Source of the DNA: Deltaproteobacteria bacterium
GTDB lineage: Bacteria; Desulfobacterota; Desulfobacteria; Desulfobacterales; ETH-SRB1
Assembly (NCBI GenBank): GCA_003647525.1
Contig: QMMZ01000202.1
Location: forward strand, 1 to 5,115
Direction of reading: 5' to 3'
Length of the DNA stretch: 5,115 nucleotides
In this document: one piece after another, positions 1-5,115 of the stretch
Layout of the letters: every line of letters starts with the position of its first letter
Numbering within the stretch: the stretch's first letter is position 1
Made by a program: the position numbers and the translations under genes
The notes under the pieces: model-generated
The model's database searches: none
Seen by the model: the letters and a program-made list of their open reading frames with translations, nothing else
What the model was told of the DNA's origin: nothing

Positions 1-442
1 ACCCCGGCCCATGACATGGTGCAACACGCCCGGGGCATCTAATCTTGCTAATCTCGGCATACCCTGTAATTTTTAATACTTACTATTAATCGTCAAGCAC
101 TTTCTGCACGAACGTCCCCCATTACAAGTTGTTTTGGAATCAACGTCCCCTTTTAAGGTTATCTATCCAGACTATCAGATTTCTTATCGTAATGTGAAAT
201 TTCGAGGCAATGGATTTGGTTACTACTGGCAAACGTAACATGATAAATTATTGGAATTGCCGTTAATAGCAGCAGTCTTCACTAATACGAGACTGGAGAC
301 TGAGTATCGTACGCTGGAATTTATAAAGCCGCAAGAGTTGCGATCGGCTAACGTAATCGTGAACTTTTAACAGCTGTCACAAAACAATCGATGAAAGCAG
401 GAATCATCACCGACCCTACCTTTTAAACCTAATTCTCCTTTT
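1..442. other. Gene-free tail with repeat copy 1 and a possible degraded reading frame
   Basis: No intact gene is seen here. On the plus strand one frame is open from 77 to 370 except for a single TAA at 236-238; the peptide includes GNGFGYYWQT before the stop and LETEYRTLEFIKPQELRSAN after it. No good start codon is evident and the family is not recognised, so a decayed gene is possible but not shown. AACGTCCCC occurs twice (111-119 and 142-150). A G/C stem with one bulge (2-8 with 28-35) lies at the left edge. No convincing attC or terminator follows the TPR-CHAT stop codon; GTTACGT at 233-239 and TATTAAC at 262-268 (minus strand) resemble attC outer boxes but lack pairing arms. Confidence 0.35.
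183..230 (+). repeat. Diverged dispersed repeat, copy 1
   Basis: Aligns in direct orientation with 2888-2938: 39 of 48 positions are identical, plus a single three-base gap. It begins CTTATCGTAATGTGAA and ends ACTACTGGC. The two copies bracket the TPR-CHAT gene. In one frame the copies translate to similar peptides (YRNVKFRGNGF and YRIVKFRDIRF), and the only indel is a whole codon, so they may derive from a coding sequence. Family not recognised. Confidence 0.55.
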
Positions 443-2722
443 TTATTGCGCTGATCCTGTTATTTGGAACGCTGCCCAATAGTAAGGGTGAGGATATTTT
501 TTCTTGGTCTCCATCTGGGCTGTCCGTAAGGCCTCTTGGTTGTTGGTCTTTTCCATCTCCTTGTAAAAACAGGTCATGAGGTGGGCCGTTGCAAGGTCAT
601 CCACTTTCCAGAGGCTCGCCACGATGGAGCTGCATCCAGCGTAGAGGAATCCCCTTGTCAATCCCACAAGATCATCACCAGTGGTAATTTCGCCCAAGCC
701 TGTTTCACATGCGCTCAAGGTAGCGAGATCCGCATCCATATTGAGTGAATAGAGTTTATCCACCGTTAGCATTCCGTTGTATTGGGTATCCGGAGCCAGT
801 AAGAGCGCCGACTGCAGTGGGGTTTCATGGTTGAACTGGCCGTGGGTTGCGAAGTGGATATATCTGTAACTGTCACAATTCTTGCGCAGAGCCCCTTCGG
901 TAGCTTCCTTTCGCATGAATACTCTGGACCCGGGACGGATATTGGCAATATCCGCCGCCTCCTTCTCGGCATACTTCAGATCATTCCTGGGATCACCGAG
1001 ATCAGGATTACCGAAGATCAGGATGCCGCCTGACTTGTCCGCCCTCCTCTCTCGCAGGTACTTTATAGCGCTGGCGCTGGGCATCATTCGGATACTAAAG
1101 CGATCAATAAGATAGCCGTTTCCGTCATAGAGGGCATTCATGGGCAGGTAATGCAATGTGCCGTGGGGAACGATGATGATACTGTGTTTGCTCAAGACGT
1201 TTTCCAAGGGCAGAAAAAGACGTCTATAGAGTTTCTTTGAAACCTCTATGAACTGAGTTGAACCAGGGTTTACGATGAGTTTGCGTAATTGCTGGATTTC
1301 CTCAGTTAGACCTTTGCTGTCAAGTTCAACAACATGCAGCTTGCTTCCGGAAATGATGAAAGCATACATGTCCTTATCACGATAGTAATACTCGATCAGG
1401 GCTTCCTCATCTGGAATAAGGGATTGAAGTTCGGCCATGGGCAGGAAGGTAACGGCAACCAGAGAAGCGAGTTCCGGCGCCTTACTCTTCAGCTCTTTTC
1501 TTGCCGTGATCTGGATGCTTCTTGTCTGGTTCTTGTCAATGGATGCATCCTGAATGATCGCCTCAGCGTCGGCTGAATCAATCATGGCGAGGACTGTTTT
1601 AATCTCCTTTTCGTTGCCCCCTTTAACCGCAAAGTCTTTCTTTGATGCAAGCAGGTCAACCAGAGCCCGTGATTTGGCCCGTTCCACGTATTCAAAAGCT
1701 TTTTCATACTGGCCATTCTGATATAAACCGCGGACAAGGTTATGATAGAGTGCCTGCTTCTCACCGACAAAACCGATCTTGCTCGCCTCGGTATTGATAC
1801 TCGCTCTTTGCTGTTCTACCACATCAACGGCTTGTGCATAAAAGTTAATGGCTTCCTTTAGATTACCTTCCTTTTCGGCGATCTTGCCGCGATCAAACAG
1901 TATATTCCAGTATATTTCTCCCTGATTGAGAATATGCGGATATCGTAAAAGAATATCATAACCCTCCTTTGCCTCGGCCATCCTGCCGACTTCGAGAAAA
2001 CTTTTATTTTTCATAAATTCAAACTGGACTTTACAACCCATAAAAACATCCCAGCCTGTTATTGCCTTTACCAACGTATTCGAATCCTCAAATTTATAGG
2101 AAAGAACGTTTATCGCTTCCGGATATTTTTTCAGCGTAATATAAATTCTTGCCAGAGCAATGTTTATGTCATCTTCCAGTGAGCCAAGAGATCCCGAATA
2201 TAATATCGCTTTAATCTTTCCTATTATGACCTCTGCTTTAGGACTCATTCCGGCAAGACCATAGGCCATTCCGAGAACTCCTAATGTTTGAACCTGATCA
2301 TATCTTTCCAGGTTCTTATCAATGATAATTTTATAGGAGGTTTCCGCTGCTTTTATGGCCTCCTCATACTGACCAAGTTCAATATATGCGACTGCCTTCA
2401 TTCTCAAAGGAAAAGCCGAGTGATTCCAGAGGTCTGCAACACACTCACCAGTATTTACTTTTGTCTGCGCAGCATCAAGACAGGGAAAAAGATTTTGATA
2501 ATTTTTTAATCCCGCATAAGCTGAACATAAATATATTAATTCAGAGAAGGGCATTCTAGAAAAATTCTTATCCGGTGGCTCAAATTCTGTTACCAACTGC
2601 GAATAATTTCCGCTTCCCGCTTGACTTAAAGCTCTGCTATGAAAGATTGAGCCACAACCTGAAACAACAAAGGCCAATGTAAAGGAAGCAAGATAAAAAA
2701 GTATTTTCTTCCCGGGCGTCAT
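443..2722 (-). CDS. TPR-CHAT caspase-like protease, predicted lipoprotein
   Basis: Likely a cysteine peptidase of the CHAT family (caspase HetF associated with TPRs), anchored to the envelope. Seen: a lipoprotein signal at residues 1-23 (basic MTPGKK, hydrophobic stretch, lipobox VSGC with Cys23; Gly at +2 favours the outer membrane). Helical TPR-like repeats run over about 105-360, for example near 106-133, 186-208, 268-306 and 322-359, ending in ERAKSRALVDLL, a usual lead-in to CHAT domains. The CHAT domain covers about 495-755, with HFATHG (catalytic His627), LSACETG (catalytic Cys672), then GDDLVGLTRGFLYAG and SLWKVDD. The dyad is intact and the length is normal for a full TPR-CHAT protein. 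The start is supported by AAGGA eight bases before ATG. It has its own promoter and lies beyond attC-like site B. No gasdermin, Cas or other substrate gene is visible, so the target is unknown. G+C falls from the CHAT half to the TPR half. The family is confident; the secreted location and substrate are inference. Confidence 0.93.
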   Translation of the reverse strand: MTPGKKILFYLASFTLAFVVSGCGSIFHSRALSQAGSGNYSQLVTEFEPPDKNFSRMPFSELIYLCSAYAGLKNYQNLFPCLDAAQTKVNTGECVADLWNHSAFPLRMKAVAYIELGQYEEAIKAAETSYKIIIDKNLERYDQVQTLGVLGMAYGLAGMSPKAEVIIGKIKAILYSGSLGSLEDDINIALARIYITLKKYPEAINVLSYKFEDSNTLVKAITGWDVFMGCKVQFEFMKNKSFLEVGRMAEAKEGYDILLRYPHILNQGEIYWNILFDRGKIAEKEGNLKEAINFYAQAVDVVEQQRASINTEASKIGFVGEKQALYHNLVRGLYQNGQYEKAFEYVERAKSRALVDLLASKKDFAVKGGNEKEIKTVLAMIDSADAEAIIQDASIDKNQTRSIQITARKELKSKAPELASLVAVTFLPMAELQSLIPDEEALIEYYYRDKDMYAFIISGSKLHVVELDSKGLTEEIQQLRKLIVNPGSTQFIEVSKKLYRRLFLPLENVLSKHSIIIVPHGTLHYLPMNALYDGNGYLIDRFSIRMMPSASAIKYLRERRADKSGGILIFGNPDLGDPRNDLKYAEKEAADIANIRPGSRVFMRKEATEGALRKNCDSYRYIHFATHGQFNHETPLQSALLLAPDTQYNGMLTVDKLYSLNMDADLATLSACETGLGEITTGDDLVGLTRGFLYAGCSSIVASLWKVDDLATAHLMTCFYKEMEKTNNQEALRTAQMETKKKYPHPYYWAAFQITGSAQ

Positions 2723-2730
2723 GATGATAT

Positions 2731-2735
2731 TCCTT
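2731..2735 (-). promoter_or_regulatory. Ribosome binding site of the TPR-CHAT gene
   Basis: AAGGA on the minus strand lies eight bases before the ATG at 2720-2722. It fixes the start that gives a complete lipoprotein signal peptide. Confidence 0.6.
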
Positions 2736-2757
2736 ATTTCATGATTTCATGTAATTA

Positions 2758-2784
2758 CCAGAATCCGGTACTTTCTAATTCTGG
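2758..2784. promoter_or_regulatory. Inverted repeat at the predicted transcription start (possible operator)
   Basis: CCAGAAT (2758-2764) and ATTCTGG (2778-2784) form a perfect seven-base inverted repeat around 13 bases. It touches the predicted -10 box and covers the likely start of transcription. This is the position of a classical repressor operator. It could instead form a small hairpin in the 5' leader. No regulator gene is in the window. Confidence 0.4.
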
Positions 2785-2812
2785 TTATAATCTATCAAAA
2801 TCCCAAATTCAA
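2784..2812 (-). promoter_or_regulatory. Predicted sigma-70-type promoter of the TPR-CHAT gene
   Basis: On the minus strand, TTGAAT (2807-2812) and TATAAC (2784-2789) are separated by 17 bases. They match the bacterial housekeeping consensus at four and five of six positions. Transcription would start near 2777, giving a leader of about 55 bases. The surrounding DNA is AT-rich, so chance matches are possible, but the spacing is ideal and this is the best candidate before the gene. Confidence 0.5.
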
Positions 2813-2887
2813 GACTACCCAAATAAATATTTAATCAGAAAATTTATTTCGATAATTTTTCAAATCATCCCCTATTATTGTGAACTA

Positions 2888-2938
2888 CTTATCGTATTGT
2901 GAAGTTTAGAGACATCAGATTTTGTTCTGACTGCTGGC
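2888..2938 (+). repeat. Diverged dispersed repeat, copy 2
   Basis: Partner of 183-230. It starts six bases beyond the R' box of attC site B, and therefore lies at the very beginning of the unit that carries the TPR-CHAT gene. Its left part also contains a local direct repeat: ATTGTGAA occurs at 2877-2884 and 2896-2903, 19 bases apart. Such short spaced repeats occur at the ends of some insertion sequences, but no terminal inverted repeat or transposase is visible here. Confidence 0.55.
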
Positions 2939-2944
2939 AGAAAT

Positions 2945-3003
2945 CATTAACGATCAAAATGTGCCGCCCGGCTTTTTGGGTCGGCACCATTTGTTGGTTC
3001 GCT
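2945..3003 (-). other. attC: attC site B (integron cassette recombination site)
   Basis: Read on the minus strand: R'' AGCGAAC (2997-3003), spacer CAAC, arm AAATGGTGCCG (2982-2992), loop region rich in A and G/C, arm CGGCACATTT, spacer TGATC, R' GTTAATG (2945-2951). Arm pairing is complete except for one extra G in the gene-proximal arm, the same polarity as sites A and C. It begins three bases after the stop of the nuclease gene. The G/C stem (GTGCCG with CGGCAC) followed by ATTTT could also work as a weak terminator, so the hairpin alone is ambiguous. The exact match of AGCGAA to the TTCGCT opening the same cassette decides for attC. Confidence 0.75.
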
Positions 3004-3926
3004 ACCTTACGTCGTTGATTGTGCAAATTCGACCCTCAACCTATAACAAACAATTTCGATTTTCGGTTTTTTCTTTGCCGCTCGGATAACGTCTGTAGCA
3101 AGTTTTTGGGCACCCGAATGCACTAGTATCCCTCTTGCATTTTGCCCTGTTTGTTTTTCCAGATTCAAGACATAGCTGCGAAGCTGATTAATTTGCTTAA
3201 CTGACGCTGTATGTTGCTTGCATTCAACGATAACAGGTACTCCTCGGCGATCTAACAACAGAACATCAAGACGAGACTTGTCTTTGAATACCATTTCCCT
3301 GATCTTCATATTTGGGTGTGGTAAAAGTCCGTCTTCCAAGTGATTGGGATAAGTAGCTATATAATCGGACAGTGATTTTTCATACCCGAACTTGCCCAAC
3401 AGGCCAACCCAATTACGAGGATCATTCATTACCTTACGGACTTGAGCGATTGTTCGGGAATGAATTTTGCTTATCGTTGGACGCAGTTCCCCAATCGTAA
3501 ACGTAAATCTAGGTGGAATTTGTATGACCATATCAGTATCTTCGGGGCCTGTTGTCAACTCCCATCGAACCAGAATCCGTCGGCCCTTGTCTCCATGAGG
3601 CATCAAAGGTCCTTTGGGAACGAGGGGGTCCCATTCGTCATCCGCGATTCTTTTTCCAACAATCTCTCCCAGCCTACCAATCCTGTGACCTTTCAATGCA
3701 ACAAGAATAAGATCTCCCATAGCCATTTCTTTGATGGCATTACGTGCAGCGCTCCAACCCCTGCTGCTTCCCTCACTTTTTCCATCCAATTTATAGCCAC
3801 GCTCACTCGACCATCCAACAGCTACGCACTGGTTCTTGAACCATCTTTGCCACATTCCAGGATACTCATGTTCTTGGCAAGCAACCTTCCAGAGTGTTGT
3901 CATTATATTTTCCTATATTAAGCGAA
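2951..3926 (-). mobile_element. Integron gene cassette carrying the EVE-NucS-like nuclease gene
   Basis: A unit of 976 bp between the crossover points in the R' boxes of sites A and B. It opens with TTCGCT, and its own distal R'' is AGCGAAC, a perfect complement. It contains one gene with a 23-base leader and its attC. The leader holds a ribosome site but no room for a full promoter, so transcription probably comes through from the preceding cassette. Confidence 0.8.
3007..3903 (-). CDS. EVE/PUA-like domain fused to NucS-like PD-(D/E)XK endonuclease
   Basis: A 298-aa predicted DNA endonuclease. Residues about 1-135 (WKVACQE, W18..W21F, CVAVGW at 26-31, GDLILVALKGHRIGRLGEIV at 63-82) look like the EVE/PUA-type fold that in other proteins reads modified bases; this is the less certain half. 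Residues about 165-290 match the C-terminal nuclease domain of NucS/EndoMS (DUF91): an acidic residue in HLEDGL (Glu190), RLDVLLLD (Asp213), VIVECK (Glu227, Lys229) and QLRSY (Gln240, Tyr244). These give a complete PD-(D/E)XK site with the Q-x3-Y motif. It is not an orthodox NucS, since the N-terminal half differs. A modification-dependent (type IV-like) restriction enzyme is the best inference; a repair nuclease is the alternative. AGGA lies seven bases before ATG. The gene fills a 976-bp cassette: its start is 18 bases from the incoming GTT core, and its stop lies just before site B. No methyltransferase is in the window, which fits a modification-dependent enzyme. Confidence 0.88.
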   Translation of the reverse strand: MTTLWKVACQEHEYPGMWQRWFKNQCVAVGWSSERGYKLDGKSEGSSRGWSAARNAIKEMAMGDLILVALKGHRIGRLGEIVGKRIADDEWDPLVPKGPLMPHGDKGRRILVRWELTTGPEDTDMVIQIPPRFTFTIGELRPTISKIHSRTIAQVRKVMNDPRNWVGLLGKFGYEKSLSDYIATYPNHLEDGLLPHPNMKIREMVFKDKSRLDVLLLDRRGVPVIVECKQHTASVKQINQLRSYVLNLEKQTGQNARGILVHSGAQKLATDVIRAAKKKPKIEIVCYRLRVEFAQSTT

Positions 3927-3986
3927 CGCTGCGCCTGACCAGCGGGCGCGGTTTTTAGCCCGGCTGCGTCCAGGCGATTGTTAGCA
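3921..3986 (-). other. attC: attC site A (integron cassette recombination site)
   Basis: Read on the minus strand: R'' TGCTAAC (3980-3986), spacer AAT, arm CGCCTGGAC (3968-3976), an inner imperfect stem, arm GTCAGGCG (3932-3939), spacer CAGC, R' GTTCGCT (3921-3927). The arms pair perfectly except for one extra G in the gene-proximal arm, which is the extrahelical base that orients attC sites. The site exactly fills the gap between the stop of the HARE-HTH gene and the ribosome site of the nuclease gene. Its outer boxes do not match each other well but match those of the cassettes on either side, as expected for a junction of two cassettes. Being a long hairpin, it may also attenuate transcription. 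Confidence 0.85.
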
Positions 3987-4995
3987 TAATCATTTTTTCG
4001 AACCTATTACGAGATTGTCTACTACTTTTAAAACTGACGTATCCCAAGGGTAGTCCTCCTTTCTTTTCATCCATTGTTCTGCCTTCGAATAAAAAATTGT
4101 ATCGGAGGCAACGGGGATAAAAAATTGGGATATAATTTCTTTCATGATGAGCCATTCGCCTTCCAAATCATTTTTTATAGTTGTATTTCCACGTAAAAAC
4201 CAAAGAGTATATTCGCGATCGATAGGCGGTATGACATTTGGTAACATGTGATGCATAACTTTTGAATTTCCAACAAGGGAAGTCCCACTTGCCATCACCT
4301 TAACACCACAAAATATTTCTTCTAACACGGCCCACTTAATTTCGGACATTTCGCGAAAGTCGAATGTTTGTGCCTCAGCAATCCTGCCTTTTAGTGTCTG
4401 GACGCTTTGGGAAAAAACTTCAAAGCTGCGCATTTTAGAACCACCTCTACCCATTCTATGCATGCCCCAAGAGGAAAGAGTTGCGTAGACATATTCCAAG
4501 TGAGTCAATGATGCTGGATCATACCGGGTGGCCAAAGCGCGTTCATGAAAGTAAAGACTAGGACCGCGAAAGGTCTCAGCTTTGTAGTAAGCATCATGAC
4601 AATTCTCAGCGTTTGACAGTATTTTTCTGATTTTATCGTCGTACATGATTTTTCTTCCACCGGGAGTTCTGTGGCGAGGTGCTTCTGAGCCTACCTTGGG
4701 TCTGTGCGTCAGATTTTCAAAGTTAGATAGGGAAATTTTCATTGGTTTGGTGCTTTTGTCGCATTGGAAAATATCACTTGTCCCAGTAAGGCTGTAAATT
4801 TGTGCCAAGAGTGCATGATCGAGATCTTTGTAATGGCCTTTTTCAACATTTCTATGATGTGAAGGGGTTCCGTAGAAATCAGGATGGTTCATTTTCACTT
4901 GGTCCCTGATCTCTTGCGGTGTCATTGGATCGGAGATTGATGATAAAATATTTTTGACAACATCACTGAATTTCATTTTTCCTCTATGATGCTAA
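3927..4995 (-). mobile_element. Integron gene cassette carrying the HARE-HTH-like gene
   Basis: A unit of 1069 bp, bounded by the expected crossover points between G and TT in the R' boxes of sites C and A. It opens with TTAGCA, and the R'' of its own distal site is TGCTAAC, a perfect complement, so the circular form would have a symmetrical outer box. It contains one gene, almost no leader (18 bases) and its attC, which is the standard cassette layout. No promoter is apparent in the leader, so expression probably depends on upstream transcription. Confidence 0.8.
3990..4976 (-). CDS. HARE-HTH-like protein with conserved C-terminal domain of unknown function
   Basis: A 328-aa protein. Residues about 1-85 resemble the HARE-HTH winged helix (MKFSDVVKNIL, PMTPQEIRDQV at 17-27, GTPSHHRNV near 36-44, LLAQIYSL at 56-63, IFQCD at 69-73, then a strand at KISL), a domain found in some restriction systems and chromatin factors and thought to bind DNA. 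Residues about 105-328 form a second domain that I recognise only as a conserved, unnamed family, with YFHERAL at 142-148, WGMHRMG at 170-176, LVGNSKVMHHMLP at 234-246 and PPIDREYT at 250-257. The conserved His, Asp, Arg and Lys could line an active or binding site, but no known catalytic motif is complete and no function is claimed. GAGG lies only four bases before ATG, a rather short spacing. The gene fills a 1069-bp cassette, with the stop four bases before the R'' core of site A. Its neighbour in the array is a putative nuclease, so a defence role is possible but unproven. Confidence 0.85.
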   Translation of the reverse strand: MKFSDVVKNILSSISDPMTPQEIRDQVKMNHPDFYGTPSHHRNVEKGHYKDLDHALLAQIYSLTGTSDIFQCDKSTKPMKISLSNFENLTHRPKVGSEAPRHRTPGGRKIMYDDKIRKILSNAENCHDAYYKAETFRGPSLYFHERALATRYDPASLTHLEYVYATLSSWGMHRMGRGGSKMRSFEVFSQSVQTLKGRIAEAQTFDFREMSEIKWAVLEEIFCGVKVMASGTSLVGNSKVMHHMLPNVIPPIDREYTLWFLRGNTTIKNDLEGEWLIMKEIISQFFIPVASDTIFYSKAEQWMKRKEDYPWDTSVLKVVDNLVIGSKK

Positions 4996-5080
4996 CGACA
5001 AGCTAACTTGGCGCGGCGCTCCAAATGTTATATTTCGCAACCGCTGTCATTCCGCGATCAAGTTAAGCGACAGGTTCTGC
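4990..5080 (-). other. attC: attC site C (integron cassette recombination site)
   Basis: Read on the minus strand: R'' GCAGAAC (5074-5080), five-base spacer CTGTC, arm GCTTAACTTG (5059-5068), a variable middle of about 50 bases with a further short pairing (CGCGG with CCGCG), arm CAAGTTAGC (5001-5009), five-base spacer TTGTC, R' GTTAGCA (4990-4996). The arms pair except for one extra T in the gene-proximal arm. An alternative reading uses GCTTAAC and GTTAGCT as the outer boxes; the wider reading is preferred because GTTAGCA is then matched by TGCTAAC at the far end of the next cassette. The HARE-HTH gene starts 13 bases after it. Confidence 0.75.
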
Positions 5081-5093
5081 GGCGGCCATGCCT

Positions 5094-5115
5094 TTAATCA
5101 TCTGAAATTCTAACT
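5094..5115 (-). CDS. Possible 3' end of the preceding cassette gene (partial)
   Basis: Upstream of attC site C the end of another cassette gene is expected. One minus-strand frame reads VRISDD and stops at 5094-5096, 13 bases before the R'' box. A second frame stays open to a TAA at 5063-5065, inside the site. With only about 20 bases available, neither choice nor product can be supported further. Confidence 0.2.

Noticed and set aside
2..35. G/C stem at the left edge as a fourth attC
   Set aside because: One bulged base is suggestive, but no AAC/GTT boxes lie at the right distance inside the window and the site is cut by the window edge.
536..1576. Several plus-strand open frames of 68 to 80 codons
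   Set aside because: All are antisense to the conserved CHAT domain and its linker; none has a convincing ribosome site or recognisable motif.
443..2722. TPR-CHAT partner of a type III-E CRISPR effector
   Set aside because: No CRISPR repeats or Cas gene occur in the window, and the protein carries a lipoprotein signal that does not fit a cytoplasmic partner.
2963..2988. Hairpin after the nuclease gene as a plain terminator
   Set aside because: The stem has an extra base on one arm, AAC/GTT boxes outside it and an outer box complementary to the start of the cassette, so attC explains more. The tract following it is short for a terminator.
3442..3921. Plus-strand open frame of 159 codons
   Set aside because: It lies opposite the nuclease gene and its peptide shows no domain, while the minus-strand frame has clear family motifs. 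It also runs into attC site A.
3955..4155. Minus-strand frame of 66 codons overlapping the end of the HARE-HTH gene
   Set aside because: It is out of frame with a conserved protein and reads into attC site A.
1..5115. CRISPR array, tRNA or rRNA gene
   Set aside because: No regularly spaced identical repeats, cloverleaf with CCA-proximal features or rRNA-like conserved stretches were found on reading both strands.

Overview
The window reads as part of an integron gene-cassette array from an environmental, probably Gram-negative bacterium. The Gram-negative call rests on a lipoprotein signal followed by Gly at +2 and on the attC-type sites. The taxon cannot be fixed from the sequence; a Desulfobacterota-like or similar sediment or groundwater bacterium is only a guess. 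All three long genes lie on the minus strand, so the array is read from right to left, and any integrase and attI would lie beyond position 5115.

Right to left: a short tail that may be the end of a previous cassette gene (about 5094-5115); attC-like site C (4990-5080); a 328-aa protein with an N-terminal HARE-type winged helix and a conserved, unnamed C-terminal domain (3990-4976); attC-like site A (3921-3986); a 298-aa protein with an EVE/PUA-like N-terminus and a NucS-like PD-(D/E)XK nuclease C-terminus (3007-3903); attC-like site B (2945-3003); a leader of about 220 bp with its own promoter and an inverted repeat at the predicted start of transcription; a 759-aa TPR-CHAT lipoprotein (443-2722); and a gene-free tail (1-442). 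The tail carries a second, diverged copy of a repeat that also lies just beyond site B.

The attC calls rest on architecture. Each site has an outer AAC/GTT core, short unpaired spacers, and inner arms that pair except for one extra base, always on the gene-proximal arm. In addition, the TTAGCA that opens the first complete cassette is the exact complement of the TGCTAA in that cassette's own distal site, and the TTCGCT opening the second is the exact complement of AGCGAA in its distal site. This is expected of intact cassettes and defines two units of 1069 and 976 bp.

No resistance or metabolic gene is visible. The content (a putative modification-reading nuclease, a HARE-domain protein of unknown activity and a caspase-like CHAT protease) suggests a defence-type cassette pool. 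The two bounded cassettes probably depend on read-through transcription from upstream, while the CHAT gene appears to have its own promoter. Whether the CHAT gene is itself a cassette is unresolved, because no clear attC lies beyond its stop codon.
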